A stretch of 20,627 nucleotides of DNA from Haplomitrium mnioides (GCA_049999725.1 JBNGIS010032362.1:23069-43695); one strand, 5' to 3'. Shown: positions 1 through 9,905, counted from the stretch's first letter. A program made the numbers and translations. Notes: generated from the letters alone by a model not told the origin.

Positions 1-157
1 CGAGTGTTCTCTTCCCTCGACGCAGCCTTGTTCTTCGATTTCTTCTGGGTGATAGTGCTGCTCTGCAACTATTTCTTTCAGGCAATCCTTCTTTCAGGTG
101 CCATGCGCAATGGAGATTAATGAAGAACATGGCTTTCCCCTTTCCTCAATATAACCA

Positions 158-265
158 GGCTGCCTCTCCGCAGCCGGAAAAAAATTTTCAAGACCAGCCT
201 TTAGAACTCCTTGAGTTCTCTTTTGCACCCCCTTAGTGCAAATCACTTATGCTCCTCCTGAGCAT
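158..265 (-). other. Run of four short hairpins in the retrotransposon leader
   Basis: Four perfect inverted repeats follow one another: 158-175 (GGCTGC/GCAGCC, 6-bp stem), 203-219 (AGAACTC/GAGTTCT, 7-bp stem, 3-base loop), 222-242 (TTTGCAC/GTGCAAA, 7-bp stem) and 249-265 (ATGCTC/GAGCAT, 6-bp stem, 5-base loop). In LTR-retrotransposon RNA, leader structure can serve dimerisation, packaging or translation control; that role is inference here. Confidence 0.5.
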
Positions 266-371
266 GTAACAGGCTGTCTCGGCACACTCCTGCTCAATGA
301 TGACTCTCTTAGGTAACTCCCCTTAACAAATAAACCTCTGCACACTACTCATAAACTCAAACAGCAACCAA

Positions 372-383
372 GCTCTGATACCA
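372..383 (-). other. Retrotransposon primer-binding site (initiator tRNA-Met type)
   Basis: The minus strand reads TGGTATCAGAGC, the classical plant copia primer-binding site complementary to the 3' end of initiator methionine tRNA. It directly follows an LTR end reading CTCTAACA. This fixes the element's orientation: LTR on the right, body on the left. Confidence 0.9.
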
Positions 384-633
384 TGTTAGAGTTAGAGGCA
401 AAGCAATCAATCACATATGTACACAACCAATGCAAGAATTTTCTTCACTATAAGGCATGAGCGCCAACAAATACAGAGGGGAAGAGAGAGCATAATGTGC
501 ATCTCAAGCAGCCCCATATATATACACCTAAGCTAACTGGCCTAACATAAATGTGAGCTAAGGTGGCTGCCATGTTAACCGGCAGTTAGAGCTCAAAATC
601 TCAATAATCTAGAGAGTGGAAATCAAGGCAACA
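384..633 (-). mobile_element. 5' LTR of a Ty1/copia element
   Basis: The inner end is certain (TCTAACA followed by the primer site). The outer end is placed at the AACA at 630-633, because homology with the second methyltransferase copy starts there; on the minus strand the LTR would begin TGTTGCC. Within it the minus strand has a TATA-like GTATATATATGG (about 516-530), with a CT-rich stretch downstream of it, as expected for LTR transcription. Only one LTR of this element lies in the window, so its borders cannot be checked by pairing. Confidence 0.65.
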
Positions 634-1746
634 AAATGATGTTGTTGCCCTTCTCACTAATAGAGTTGCAAGAGATGAAGACAAAGACTTACTGTCTTTT
701 GTTGATAGACTCAATATGGCATATTACCAAGTCTACAAGGAGGCAAATGCTCGTCAATTGAAGGGATTTGTGAAACCTAGATGTTTCACTTTGGCAATTG
801 CAGATATTCCTTACGATTACAATGTTAAGGAATATAAGCATGACGATTTCGAACCCTTTTCTAGAGATGACATTTTTGATATAGTTTTCTCTTTTGCGGC
901 AATCACGGCTTCTGATTTTTGGTTTTTTGTAATAATGCATTCTTTGCAACAATTTGGCATTGTTGAGGATGCTCTTTTTGAAGTTTGCTATGCCATCGAC
1001 TATGACATCTAGTAAGTTCTTTTTTTTTTTACTTTTTAGTTTACCTTGTTTAGTTTTTCTACACTATATTTCAAGAGTCTGATTTGTTTGTTTTTCTTAC
1101 TATAGAGACAAAAGCAATATTCATCATTTTAGTGGTCCAAGAATTTCTCACACCTATGAGTATTAGACTATGGGCTCTTGAACAAAGGAGAACAAGAGGA
1201 GCATGAGGCTCTTCAACTTGCAACTTGTTGATGCCAGCGATTGTCCTTGGCAAATTATACGGAGTGTACCTAGTTGCTCTACTGTGTCGACTAAACTAAA
1301 ACATGTAGAAGATAATGCTCTTGTGAATGTTTACCAAAAGCCTCAGGCTCTTTACAAACTTTTTCATTGACCATTTATCAACAGAGAAAGATTGGATCTT
1401 AGATCTTTTCTCTCGGTTTGACAGAAGCCTTGTCTATGCTTTGAAGTTGATGTGAAATTAAATCGCTGTAGAATATAATAGACATCAGTCTATCTACATT
1501 CCTCAAAGAGTTTTGACGATGACTTCTTTGCCATCCAATGTGATTGAATCGCAGATAGTATATGTGTACCACAAGGAACCTGTTCCTCCTGATACTACAA
1601 GTGCTATTGGTTATTATGTTGCCATCTCTGGGACTGGAAAGTCTTGACAAGACTCTCTAGCGGCTAGAGATGGTGAAGCTTTTCAGCCAATTGATTTAGA
1701 TGAGACAATTCCTCCTGAAGAGGATAGAGATGTAGCATTAGAGTGA
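634..1746 (+). pseudogene. Beta-class DNA methyltransferase (N6_N4_Mtase-like), degraded copy 1
   Basis: The long frame at 716-1009 contains AIADIPYDYNV, a slightly mutated motif IV (canonical DPPY) of amino-methylating DNA methyltransferases, then FWFFVIMHSLQQFG, which fits the strand-and-helix region after it. After a probable intron, the frame resumes with STKLKHVEDNALVNVYQKP (the H..KP segment) and then DWILDLFSRF at 1390-1419, which matches motif I (LDLFSGSG) with its glycines lost. A last open stretch (1471-1746) starts EYNRHQSIYI, like the E-x-n...Y segment that follows motif I. Order IV then I is that of the beta class (PF01555). It is broken by a stop at the splice junction, further stops (about 1167, 1182 and 1645), and frameshifts near 1365 and 1455-1470. 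The 5' end is cut by a copia LTR. A second copy lies at 17990-18168. Target and function are unknown. Confidence 0.65.
1012..1105 (+). other. Probable spliceosomal intron in methyltransferase copy 1
   Basis: A donor-like GTAAGTTC at 1012 and a T-rich tract ending TTTTTCTTACTATAG at 1105 bracket 94 bases. Removing them keeps the reading frame (…ATC TA|A GAC AAA AGC…), although the codon formed at the junction is now a stop. The intron argues for a history of expression as a eukaryotic gene rather than bacterial contamination. Confidence 0.6.
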
Positions 1747-1974
1747 TGAAATTTTTGTACATAATATAGTATTTTCTTGACAAAATTTTATTTGCTCAAA
1801 GTTTCAATCTTGTTGTATTTCAAATCCAATTTAAGTCTTTTCATCACGATTCAATTTCCTCTACAAAATGGTTTTTGAGCAAAACAAATTGGTTTTTATA
1901 AAAGTTAGCAATGAAGTCTATGCTAGCATGGAAAGTCACTTTCTTTTTTTCATTTTTTGTTCCTTCTTAAACAG

Positions 1975-2160
1975 GCTTCTCCATTCCCTGCTTCCAATTA
2001 CTCAGCAGCTTGTGTTCGCTTTAGTTCTTCATGCGTGCATGGGCTTCAGTTATTCAAGCTCAAGTTAGCTATAGTTGTCCCTTGCTGCATGGATATTTCA
2101 AACAAAGCATGGCTACACTTGGGCCTTAGTTGTTCATGCGTGCATAGGCTTCAGTAGTCT
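1975..2160 (-). repeat. Decayed CATGCGTGCAT minisatellite
   Basis: Two clear units (2021-2049 and 2126-2153) read TTAGTT.TTCATGCGTGCAT followed by GGGCTTCAG or AGGCTTCAG, with a degenerate one between them (about 2066-2100). Reverse-complemented, they match the 25-bp units at 18552-19015 (AAGCCCATGCGTGCAT...). The block sits next to a repeat end that is also inverted relative to the 18.2-kb copy, so both belong to one inverted element. Confidence 0.65.
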
Positions 2161-2199
2161 TTTGACAATTTTGCTTCAACAATTCTTTTTGCCAACATT

Positions 2200-2590
2200 T
2201 TAGAGTTCTAGCTCAAAATGTTTTTGATAAAATTTGATTATTTTTATCAAATTTTTAAGTTATTGATATCATTGTTAGTTTTGAAAATATTTAACAACAA
2301 ATGTTATGTTTATTGTTTATATATTTTGTTTGGTGATGCTCATGCTTTTGAAATATGAAATTATGAAAGCAATTTTGTTAAAATACTCATAAGAAGATTT
2401 TTTTTTAATACATTGTGCACTCAAAGTGAGCCATTTTGATATATTAAATTGCATTTTTCTTTTTGCAAATGAATATTACTATCATCAAATTCATGATTTT
2501 GGATATTAAGATTTTGAAATCGGTTTTTGTGAATGCCAAATGAAACAGGAACTTAGTAGCGGTTTGTGGTTCAAAGTAGCAATTTTTAAC
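2200..2590 (-). repeat. Dispersed repeat terminus, family A, copy 1 (inverted)
   Basis: The reverse complement aligns by eye with 18165-18505 over about 350 bases. Shared landmarks are GAAAATATTTA.CAACAA, GTGATGCTCAT, the segment GAATGCCAAATGAAACA and the end AACTTAGTAGCGGTT...GTTCAAAGTAGCAATT. It ends near 2590 with TTTTTAAC. I cannot tell whether this is an LTR, a DNA transposon end or another element type. It carries no coding capacity. Confidence 0.75.
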
Positions 2591-4250
2591 CCCAAAAATA
2601 ACCCTCTACCACTTCCTTGACTCTTCTATATTTTCTTATAAATAGCACAACATCATGCTTGTATTATTACATGTTTCATATATTCTATGAAGGTATCTAA
2701 AATGCATTTTCTTACATGGATAACATGTTGCAAAGCCTTACAATTTTATTATCAACAAATCTTACGTTGATGCTTTCACCTTCTCATAGATGGCAATAGC
2801 TCAATGGGATCTTTTAAACAAATAAAGTTAGAAAATTAGAATGATATTTGAGTTAAATGATCTAAAAAATAAAAAGTAATACAAAGACAATTTGAATTTT
2901 ATTCATATATCTCTTCTTCCTTCATTAAATAAATGCTCATTCTACTCATTGAAATAGTTACATAGTGAGTAGAATATTTGACTACAAGAAATGGCTAAAT
3001 AGATGGTCTTAATGGTCTCCATCTTGTAAATAAATCATGTAATCATGAACTTTCTCTATAATATATTGTAGTATAATTTAATATATATTTAAAATCTTTG
3101 TTGCAAGAAAATGATATGATCTCAAAATTGTTTTAGAAAATCAAGATATGCTTGCTTATAGGTAGTATTATTTTCATGATAAACACTCTAAGTTTGCATT
3201 TCCTATACAATTTTTGAAGAATTATGAAAGATTCTCATTGTAAGTATTTTCAAAATGTTCACTTTTTAAAGATAGTATATCTTTGATATTCTTGTATAAT
3301 TGAGTTTATGGTTGAGAATATTTGAAAGATCTAAAGCCAATTCATCAATAGTTAGTTCTTGTACTTGGTGTATTGCCCTTTTGATGGCTAATTATATTGG
3401 TAGTTGAGTTTTGATTATCTTTTGCTTGGTGTTTTTTCCCCCTTTAAACTTCTTGAGTTATTTGATTAATTGAAATGCAAGTTAGACTTTTCATTAATAC
3501 ATAAACGTTCTTACATCTATTTTTTGTAATTGCTCCAACGCAGCTTTAGTGTTGAAATATTGTGCTTATGATTAAACTAGCATATTGATTTTGACACTTA
3601 TTTATATGTACAAATACATGGATTTTTTTGTTGTTATTTGGAAGACAAAAATAAAAAGACATTATTTATGTCTTACATCGTTTGCATTGAAATTATAAAT
3701 GAAACCCATTTTCCTCACTAAAAGAATTACTAACACAATAGCTAGATGAAAATTTGTTTGGATTCTCAATTTTGAGATTGTTTTCTTTCTTCGGCAAGTA
3801 CATTTGCACCTATTTTTTGACAACAATGCACTAATAACTATATGAGAAAATCTTAAACTTTCTCTTTGGAAAAACATGAACATAAAAAATACCTAAACTA
3901 AATACTTAAGAAAAAGTAAAATTCAAGTCTCAAATATTGTGTCCACAATATAGATTTCATTTCCTAAATTAAACTCAAACAATATAGATCATAAACTTAG
4001 ATGGATCCTCAACTTCAACAAGCACCTCTCCAAAAAATGTTGTTGACAATATTTAAACCAACCAAACTCAGCAAATGTCCATTATCCTACCCAAAACATT
4101 GTGTGGTTTATTTTACCATTATACTTCCCAAAAAATTCTACCATGAAAGTACAAAGACTTTGCATTCATTTTACAATGTCTTTACAAATTAAGCTTTAAC
4201 TACCTCCTTTATTTTCAATATTCCACTAATTTTCTTGTTTTTTAGATGTT
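2591..4250. other. AT-rich DNA with no recognisable gene
   Basis: About 1.65 kb without a frame I can defend. The first part has a promoter-like TTATAAATAGCACAACATCAT (about 2636-2656), perhaps from an old LTR. The rest is AT-rich, with short frames (for example 3662-3883 and 4001-4192) that look random in composition and resemble nothing I recognise. Confidence 0.6.
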
Positions 4251-5000
4251 GTGATTGACCAATCATACTTCTTCAATGTCACTATAATCTCTTGCATTAG
4301 GTAGTCACTCTTGAGAGTCGAATAATGAGTGGAAACTCTAGTTGTAGAGATTTATTGAGAAATTGTTGCTAACAAGTCAAAGATGGTAGTACAATGTCGT
4401 GATCATAGAATCATATGTCCAATAGAAAAAGATGATTGGTTGATCACTGTTAGTAAGAGGGTGGTTTTAAAAAGGTTCACCCTTTAATAAAAGTGTGGTC
4501 AAGCAATCACAATTTGTGACTAAAATAGCAAGTACAAGTGATTGAGCATTTTTTCTCAACAATCTCAATCTTGATATGTGATTAAGTAATCACTCTTAAA
4601 AATTAATAGGTAAGAGTGTGACTAAGAGTTGAATCTCACATCTCCAACATCAAGAGCTGATAAAATAGTCACTCTTTGCATGAGTGGAAATGGTTAAGCA
4701 ACCACACTCAACAAGTCAAAGAGTGATTGAATGGTGATTATTTTACTTATGAATAATCTCTAGATAAAATTGGCTAAGCACTCTTGACATTGTTAAAGTT
4801 AGAGTCATGGGTGTTAACTCTTGCAATCTCAACAACAAGAAGTGATCACATAGTTATTATTGGCATTCATTGAGTAGGAGTGATTTGGCATTTACTTTCT
4901 ATGTCCCACAATTGAGAAGAGATTAGGCAATCATATTTAATACTCAACATGTTAAAGAGAGACAATGTGATCATTCTTTATAAGTCTAAGATGGTTCTGA
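4250..5000. repeat. Degenerate tandem repeat rich in CACTCTT / AAGAGTG motifs
   Basis: Recurring short phrases fill the block. TAGTCACTCTT followed by ATGAGTGGAAA occurs near 4302 and 4669. AACAAGTCAAAGA occurs near 4371 and 4709, with AACATGTTAAAGA near 4947. CTCAACAATCTCAATC near 4554 resembles CAATCTCAACAACAAG near 4826. AAGAGTG / CACTCTT appears on both strands. Units seem to be roughly 80-95 bp but are too diverged for me to fix a period by eye. An old satellite or tandemly expanded element is the best reading. Confidence 0.45.
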
Positions 5001-5744
5001 ATTTTTTTTCATGTAGAGTGCAATAGTTTTTCAACTCATTAAGCACGTTGACAATTTTTACATGTGAGAGTTATTAATGAAATTTCTATGTACTTTGATG
5101 ACCAAGTATTTGTTGCTTGGTGATCGAGCACTCACTTGTTACAATAAGGTGCGATTTACCTAACTAACAGTAATAGTTTAGCAATTATCAACCAATCATT
5201 CTCCTTTTTATTATTTCAAAGAGGTTGCTTCCTACTTCTATAGTTGATTCAGTAGTTCAACTCAAAAATGAAGAGAAAGGACCAAATATAATCTTCATAA
5301 AGCAATTTAAAATTCGATTGTTTTAAAAGAAAAGTTTCTTAAAAGGGTGGTGTGTTGTAGATTATGCTAGAAAGACAACATCCAACTATTCTAAAGAAAT
5401 TTTCTAGATCAACATCTAGGAGACGAAGTGCTAGATTCTATGAACAAAATTGAGAGTAACATCTATAAGCACAATTTGAAGGCAAATATTGGGAATTGTT
5501 GATAAACAAAATAACAATAGAGAAAAAAGGCTATATATCAAGTTCTCATCTACTCAAAGCAATCAATGTTTATTCATTGATTTATTTGTAAATTCAAGAT
5601 CAAATAGTCAAAAGGTTGTTCCTAAACACGAGTTAGTAATACCAGGACAAAAATTATCAAGGGATCACACTCTGAGAGCATCACAAGAGAATAAGTAAGT
5701 TCAAGTTACTTTTGCATTTTTTTTAGCCTACTTGTAGGTTGGTC
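5001..5744. other. AT-rich DNA, no gene seen; left flank of the nested copia insertion
   Basis: No defensible coding frame; the one at 5489-5698 has no family resemblance. The right end (…GTAGGTTGGTC then TTAGT) is continuous with 8226 onward once the copia element is removed. The joined sequence would lead into a plus-strand primer-site-like motif at 8252, so part of this stretch may be an older LTR. Confidence 0.4.
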
Positions 5745-5749
5745 TTAGT
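5745..5749. repeat. Target-site duplication, left (TTAGT)
   Basis: TTAGT immediately precedes the LTR start TGTTAGAAG at 5750. The identical five bases follow the other LTR at 8221-8225, as expected from copia integrase. Confidence 0.9.
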
Positions 5750-5992
5750 TGTTAGAAGAAGAAGAATTATTAATCAATCAATCATTCATCACAAGTTATG
5801 CACTCATTAGCTTATGTATCTTCTTCCAAGCATATATCTTACTACATTCTCTCCTCTCTACATCCTCTTCACTATTTTTATATCATTATCATATGGTTAT
5901 AACCATATATTCTTATAGTGAAAGTAGATTAGTGTTCTTATCAACTAATCTAATATACCTTATATCTTAACACTATACTTTACATCTTAACA
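5750..5992 (-). repeat. 3' LTR of the copia element
   Basis: Aligns without gaps to 7978-8220. On the minus strand it starts TGTTAAGATGTAAAG and ends CTTCTTCTAACA. Read on the plus strand, the LTR gives a spurious open frame that is not a gene. Confidence 0.92.
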
Positions 5993-6008
5993 CTCCCCTT
6001 TTGTTGTA
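5993..6008 (-). other. Polypurine tract
   Basis: The minus strand reads ACAACAAAAGGGGAG directly before the 3' LTR start TGTTAAG. This is the expected plus-strand primer for reverse transcription and sets the element's orientation. Confidence 0.85.
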
Positions 6009-6193
6009 AGATGGGAATGTTACAAACAACCAATAAGATATAGGTATCTAAGTGTAAAAACTCTATCAACTCATTTGTGTGATGTTCTTATGCAAGATGA
6101 AGGTGTTGCCTCATTAAAATTCTCTCATACTCGTGCAAAGGAAAGAGTAGAACCACATAGATATGCGAAAACATAGATGAATCATAATAGGGA

Positions 6194-6202
6194 AATAATA
6201 AA

Positions 6203-6236
<34 letters not shown>

Positions 6237-6261
6237 GTAATAATAATAATAATAATAATAA
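6194..6261. repeat. (TAA)n microsatellite
   Basis: An almost pure run of AAT/TAA triplets with a few interruptions (AAAA near 6200, AGT near 6236), inside the copia element between the RNase H relic and the 3' LTR. It creates a poly-leucine frame on the minus strand that is not a gene. Confidence 0.95.
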
Positions 6262-6321
6262 CATCATGTCAAGTTTCCAAGAGTCGAGATAGCCGACATA
6301 GATCAATGTTATCACAAAATA

Positions 6322-6660
6322 GCCGATGAAGAGTTGGAGTCAAAGCCTTTGTAAGAAAATCGGCTCCATTGTCTTCGCTTGCAATGACTTGTACATAGAT
6401 AGTATCATCTTGCTACTCAAGAGTAAAGAAGAATTTCAGCGCAATGTACTTGATGCGGTTTTCGTTAATAAATCCCTTGGAAACCTGTTCAACACATGCC
6501 AAATTATCTTCAGACAAAACAGTAGGATTAGTCAAGCAAGGCAAACCAGCATGCACACTTATATGATCAATCATCCTTCTGAGCCAAATACACTCCCTAC
6601 TAGCCTCATATAATTCTATGATCTCTGCATGGTTAAAAGAGGTACAAATTACTCTTTGCT
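6322..6660 (-). pseudogene. Copia reverse transcriptase / RNase H C-terminal remnant
   Basis: The minus-strand translation is the end of a copia pol polyprotein: SFNHAEIIELYEASRECIWL, then GLPCLTNPTVLSEDNLACVE, then SKGFINENRIKYIALKFFFT, and finally ADFLTKALTPTLHR. These match the copia RNase H landmarks: the EI.ALYEA.REC.WLR helix, the conserved EDN acidic site, the K..RTKHI..KFFFTHE segment and AD..TK.LP...HR. An in-frame TAG replaces the codon after FFFTLE. Protease, integrase and most of the reverse transcriptase are missing, so the element must have depended on an autonomous relative. Confidence 0.9.
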
Positions 6661-6952
6661 TAGTACTCTTCCTTTGCGCTCTACTTTTGGCAGTTTATGC
6701 TTTGAATAAGTATGCTTTTCCATTTGTTTATGTAGAATCCTATTTAAGACTATGAAATGGCAAGTTGTCGACTCATTTCTTCTGTTAGAAGCTCTTCAAT
6801 AACATGTTCTTTGTTCACAATGGCTAGGTCTTTGTTTTAATTACTATTTCTTTTTTATTCTTTATAGACTAATGTCCAACAGGATTCTTCATCAAGTTGT
6901 GTGCTGATTTGATGAGAAAATTTTTTGTGATTTAGATTCACTTCATTTCTCC

Positions 6953-7342
6953 TCATTTGTGATTCTCTTTGACTATTTTCTGCAATAAGGTGTTCTTCGT
7001 TGAGCTATTATGTTCTTTTTTAACGTGTATTCTACTATCTTCTCTTTGACAAATTTCTTCGAGTAAGCTCTTTCTTTTTTCTCCTTTGATTTTGTTTTTT
7101 TTATTGTGTTTCATATGCTCCAATCTTTGTTTCCTTGCTTGTCAGATATGAGATTTCAAGGAGATCTTGACTTCATCAATCACATCTCTACTTTGATTCT
7201 TCTTCTCTAAAACTGCCTTCTTTGTTTCATTCAAGTGATTGGTTTTAAGCTTCATTTCTCTAGAATCTTTGATTTGCTTTTCTTTGATTTGTTGTTCTCC
7301 AGGTTTGTTATGCTTAGTGGAGCCAAATATTCTTAAACCCAA
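6953..7342 (-). pseudogene. Lysine-rich frame carried inside the copia element
   Basis: One minus-strand frame runs about 130 codons with a single stop at 7142-7144. It is extremely basic and hydrophilic: the upstream part has GSTKHNKPGEQQIKEKQIKD, the downstream part HNKKNKIKGEKRKSLLEEIC and ENHK before the terminal stop. I see no zinc knuckle (CCHC) or other gag landmark and recognise no family. It could be a divergent gag piece, a captured host fragment, or a by-product of a T-rich strand. It occupies the place where gag-pol should be. Confidence 0.35.
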
Positions 7343-7977
7343 GAGAAGCTTCTTTGCAATTTATAGGAAATAATGGCATCTCAGCAATGTTCTCACAATC
7401 TTGCTAATATTTTGCAGCTACAGAATCCACCATGTCCTTCAAGAGCTTCTACACATCACCTAGCTTGGCCTTGACAGACTTGTTGCCTTTGCCCATTCTT
7501 ATGTCAACATTTCTTTGATTATCATTTGTTACCGTATTTGTCATTGTCTCTTATATCTTTTCTTTGTTTTGGGCTCAACGAAACCAGTTATTGTCATTCT
7601 TTCTTCTCTTCAACCAATTTGTTTTCTTTGTATTGCTTCTTTGTCTATTTTTTAGCTCTGATTAGATATGTTTGTTTCTTTAAGCAGGTATTCTAATTAT
7701 TTCTTATTGTAATATACTTTGAAATAATCTCTCATATGCAATTTGCATGTTTCTTTGTCCAATCTTTATATTTTGCTTTTGACAGCTGATTATTCATCCG
7801 TGACGACACTGCATTATGTCATGGTACCTCGGCATTCTCACCTTGGTTGTGTCGATACTTCTTCGACTAGCATGCAAAAGTTTTCGTTTTTTGTTTTATG
7901 TGCAAGAAAACAACTTTTGCAAGAAAAAAAATATGCAAAAAAAAAAAAAAATCAAAAAGTCTATCATATTAATAACG

Positions 7978-8220
7978 TGTTAGAAGAAGAAGAATTAATA
8001 TTCAATCAATCATTCATCACAAGGGATGTGCTCATTAACTCATCTTTCTTCTTCCAAGCATATATCTTACTACAATCTCTTCTCTTTAAATCCTCTTCAT
8101 TGATCTCATATCATTATTATATGGTTATTGTCATATGTTCTTATAGTGAAAGTAGACTAGTGTTTTTCTTAACTAATCTAATATACCTTATATCATAACA
8201 CTATACTTTATATCTTAACA
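7978..8220 (-). repeat. 5' LTR of the copia element
   Basis: Partner of 5750-5992, the same 243-bp length. On the minus strand it ends CTTCTTCTAACA and is followed by CGTTATTAATATGATAGAC (7959-7977), where the primer-binding site should lie. That segment is not the standard TGGTATCAGAGC, so the site is either decayed or of another type. Confidence 0.9.
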
Positions 8221-8225
8221 TTAGT
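8221..8225. repeat. Target-site duplication, right (TTAGT)
   Basis: Identical to 5745-5749 and adjacent to the LTR end CTTAACA. Confidence 0.9.
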
Positions 8226-8251
8226 TAGGATCACCAAAAAATGATCCAAAA

Positions 8252-8263
8252 TGATATCAAAGC
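8252..8263 (+). other. Possible primer-binding site of an older plus-strand retroelement
   Basis: TGATATCAAAGC differs from the copia primer site TGGTATCAGAGC by two G-to-A transitions, the change expected from decay of methylated DNA. If real, the copia element at 5750 is nested near the LTR end of an older element. No LTR pair has been found to support it. Confidence 0.3.
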
Positions 8264-8511
8264 AAGACAATCAAGTTTCAAGATAAGCTACATTTTGATT
8301 AAAAAAGAGAAATAATTTTTCTTTTGGATTCATCTATATTCAGATCCAGCTACTTTTGGATCTACGTTTTATTCAGATCTAGTAATCTTTGGAGTTTTTA
8401 GATGTTTGAATATGAGAAGTGCTCAGACAAAATGGAATTTAGTTGGAAATCAACCAGAAGACAATTACTTACTAAATTATCTTTTTGCACTACAAATCCT
8501 TAGAAGAAAAG

Positions 8512-8518
8512 TATAAAA
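8512..8518 (+). promoter_or_regulatory. TATA-like box
   Basis: GTATAAAAGAGAGG, about 35-60 bases upstream of a CT/T-rich leader-like stretch (CCTCAATCGTTGTGCTTCATT). It could be an old LTR promoter; no gene follows that I can support. Confidence 0.3.
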
Positions 8519-9208
8519 GAGAGGATTGCACCTAAATTCGAGGTTCTTTGTACCTCAATCGTTGTGCTTCATTACTTTTTTCTAGCCTCTCATCCATGGC
8601 CTCACTCCTTTGAGGATTGATGCAAAAAGAACCTATAGAGTTTAGATAAATGATTAAATCAAAAGAATATGACAATGATGACCTCTAGATGTTAAACACT
8701 CAAAACATTCACCTTCGACAAAGATTGGCTACCTCAACGCTTATCACTTGTAAGTTGTCTTGAGATGGTTTTATGTAGCAGTCTTTGTATGGTTTGGATG
8801 TGTGTTACAACTTGAGATGGAGTTCAAAACAAGATTATAGAGTGTTTAAACTCATGAATTAGAGCTCAGAATAATCTTCATCGAATCAAGGTCAATTTTG
8901 AAACAACTCCCAATAGCGACATCAACACAAATACAATAATACTAGCAACTAAAGAATGTTTTCAATTAGTAGAATCTCATGTATTAAAATTTATATATAG
9001 TAGATTTAGGATTTGAACAATTGCAATACCAGACAGACTATGGAATGATCCAATCAGAAAGAGGTAAGTACCAAAAACTCTCAAGTGACAAAGAGAAAAC
9101 AAAGATCAAAGAAGTTAAAAAAAGAGTATGTACTTTCGAAAGAATAGTTTTTTGTGTTATGGTAACCCCATTGTTTTCATTTTTGTTCCGTTATGTTAAA
9201 GTATCGGG

Positions 9209-9216
9209 TATAAAAA
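9209..9216 (+). promoter_or_regulatory. TATA-like box
   Basis: TATAAAAA in a purine-rich context, with a CT-rich stretch (CTCACTCTCTCATTCTCTTG) starting about 25 bases downstream. This is the arrangement of a plant core promoter or LTR U3/R boundary. No gene is supported downstream. Confidence 0.35.
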
Positions 9217-9905
9217 GAGAGAAAAGATCCAAAGTTAGGGCTCACTCTCTCATTCTCTTGCACGCCCATCTTTCTGCCCCTTGTTGTCATTCCCGTTATT
9301 GTCATCTAGCTTCTAGTATCATGCCTTTTTTTTAAAGTCTTCGAGAGTTTATACCATTCCGAACATTGAAGGTTCTTTTGTTACTACCTGGTTACATTGT
9401 TCAAGAATCACGCTAAGAAATATTATTCCAAAGATGTTTGTGGAGATTACTGGAGTACTCATTTGAACAAGAAGAAGAAATATCTCGAAGGAAGTGTTGA
9501 GAAGATCCAATTCAACTCGCCAAGTAAGACTAAGCAACATCGAGGATCTAAAATTGAAGATACTTTGTGGTCACAAAGTTGTTCTTGAAGTGATCTTAGG
9601 CAAGTGAAAACAAGACTTAAAAAACATACAAGTGTAGAGTTCTGAAGTTGGTCTACTCAAGACCAAGAATCTGAAGAAAAGATTAATTGAAGGGAAGAAA
9701 AATCAAGACGCTCCTCCAAAGCAACAACAAGCGCTCTAAACAAACGATTGTAAGCGGTAGTATTGTCCTCAAGTTTTGTAGTGTCTTCAATTGTGTAATT
9801 TTTTGTCAACAGTATGTCATTGCATTGTTATCCTTTTGTGTTTTCATTCCCACTACTTCCCGCATGTTCTGTCAGTTGTTCGTGTTCAAGAGAGGTTAAG
9901 AACAA

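Larger units (their letters stand above)
1..383 (-). mobile_element. Ty1/copia element, 5' leader (partial, runs off left edge)
   Basis: Read on the minus strand, this begins just after a primer-binding site and LTR end (372-384) and continues past the left edge of the window. It is therefore the untranslated leader, and perhaps the beginning of gag, of a copia-type retrotransposon. I see no convincing gag frame; a short frame beginning MAPERRIA near 110 stops quickly. The segment is richer in GC and in hairpins than the DNA to its right. The element lies against the 5' end of the methyltransferase pseudogene, so it probably inserted into or near that gene. Confidence 0.7.
5750..8220 (-). mobile_element. 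Complete, non-autonomous Ty1/copia element (2471 bp)
   Basis: Two direct repeats of exactly 243 bp (5750-5992 and 7978-8220), with TG...CA ends, are bracketed by the duplication TTAGT. A polypurine tract lies next to the left LTR, so the element reads on the minus strand. The interior of about 2 kb is far too short for gag-pol: only an RNase H relic (6322-6660) and a lysine-rich frame (6953-7342) can be read. The rest (7343-7977) has no defensible frame and ends in an A/T-rich run beside the 5' LTR. By eye the LTRs differ at about 30 of 243 positions (roughly 12 percent), so the insertion is old. Confidence 0.92.

Noticed and set aside
716-1012. An intact short gene of 98 codons
   Set aside because: It is only one exon-sized piece of the larger methyltransferase pseudogene; homology with copy 2 starts upstream of this ATG and continues past the stop.
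5749-5970. Plus-strand frame, with a similar one at 7743-8198
   Set aside because: Both are produced by the two copies of the copia LTR; their similarity is LTR homology, not a gene family.
6088-6315. Minus-strand frame with a long leucine run
   Set aside because: It is the translation of the (TAA)n microsatellite inside the copia element.
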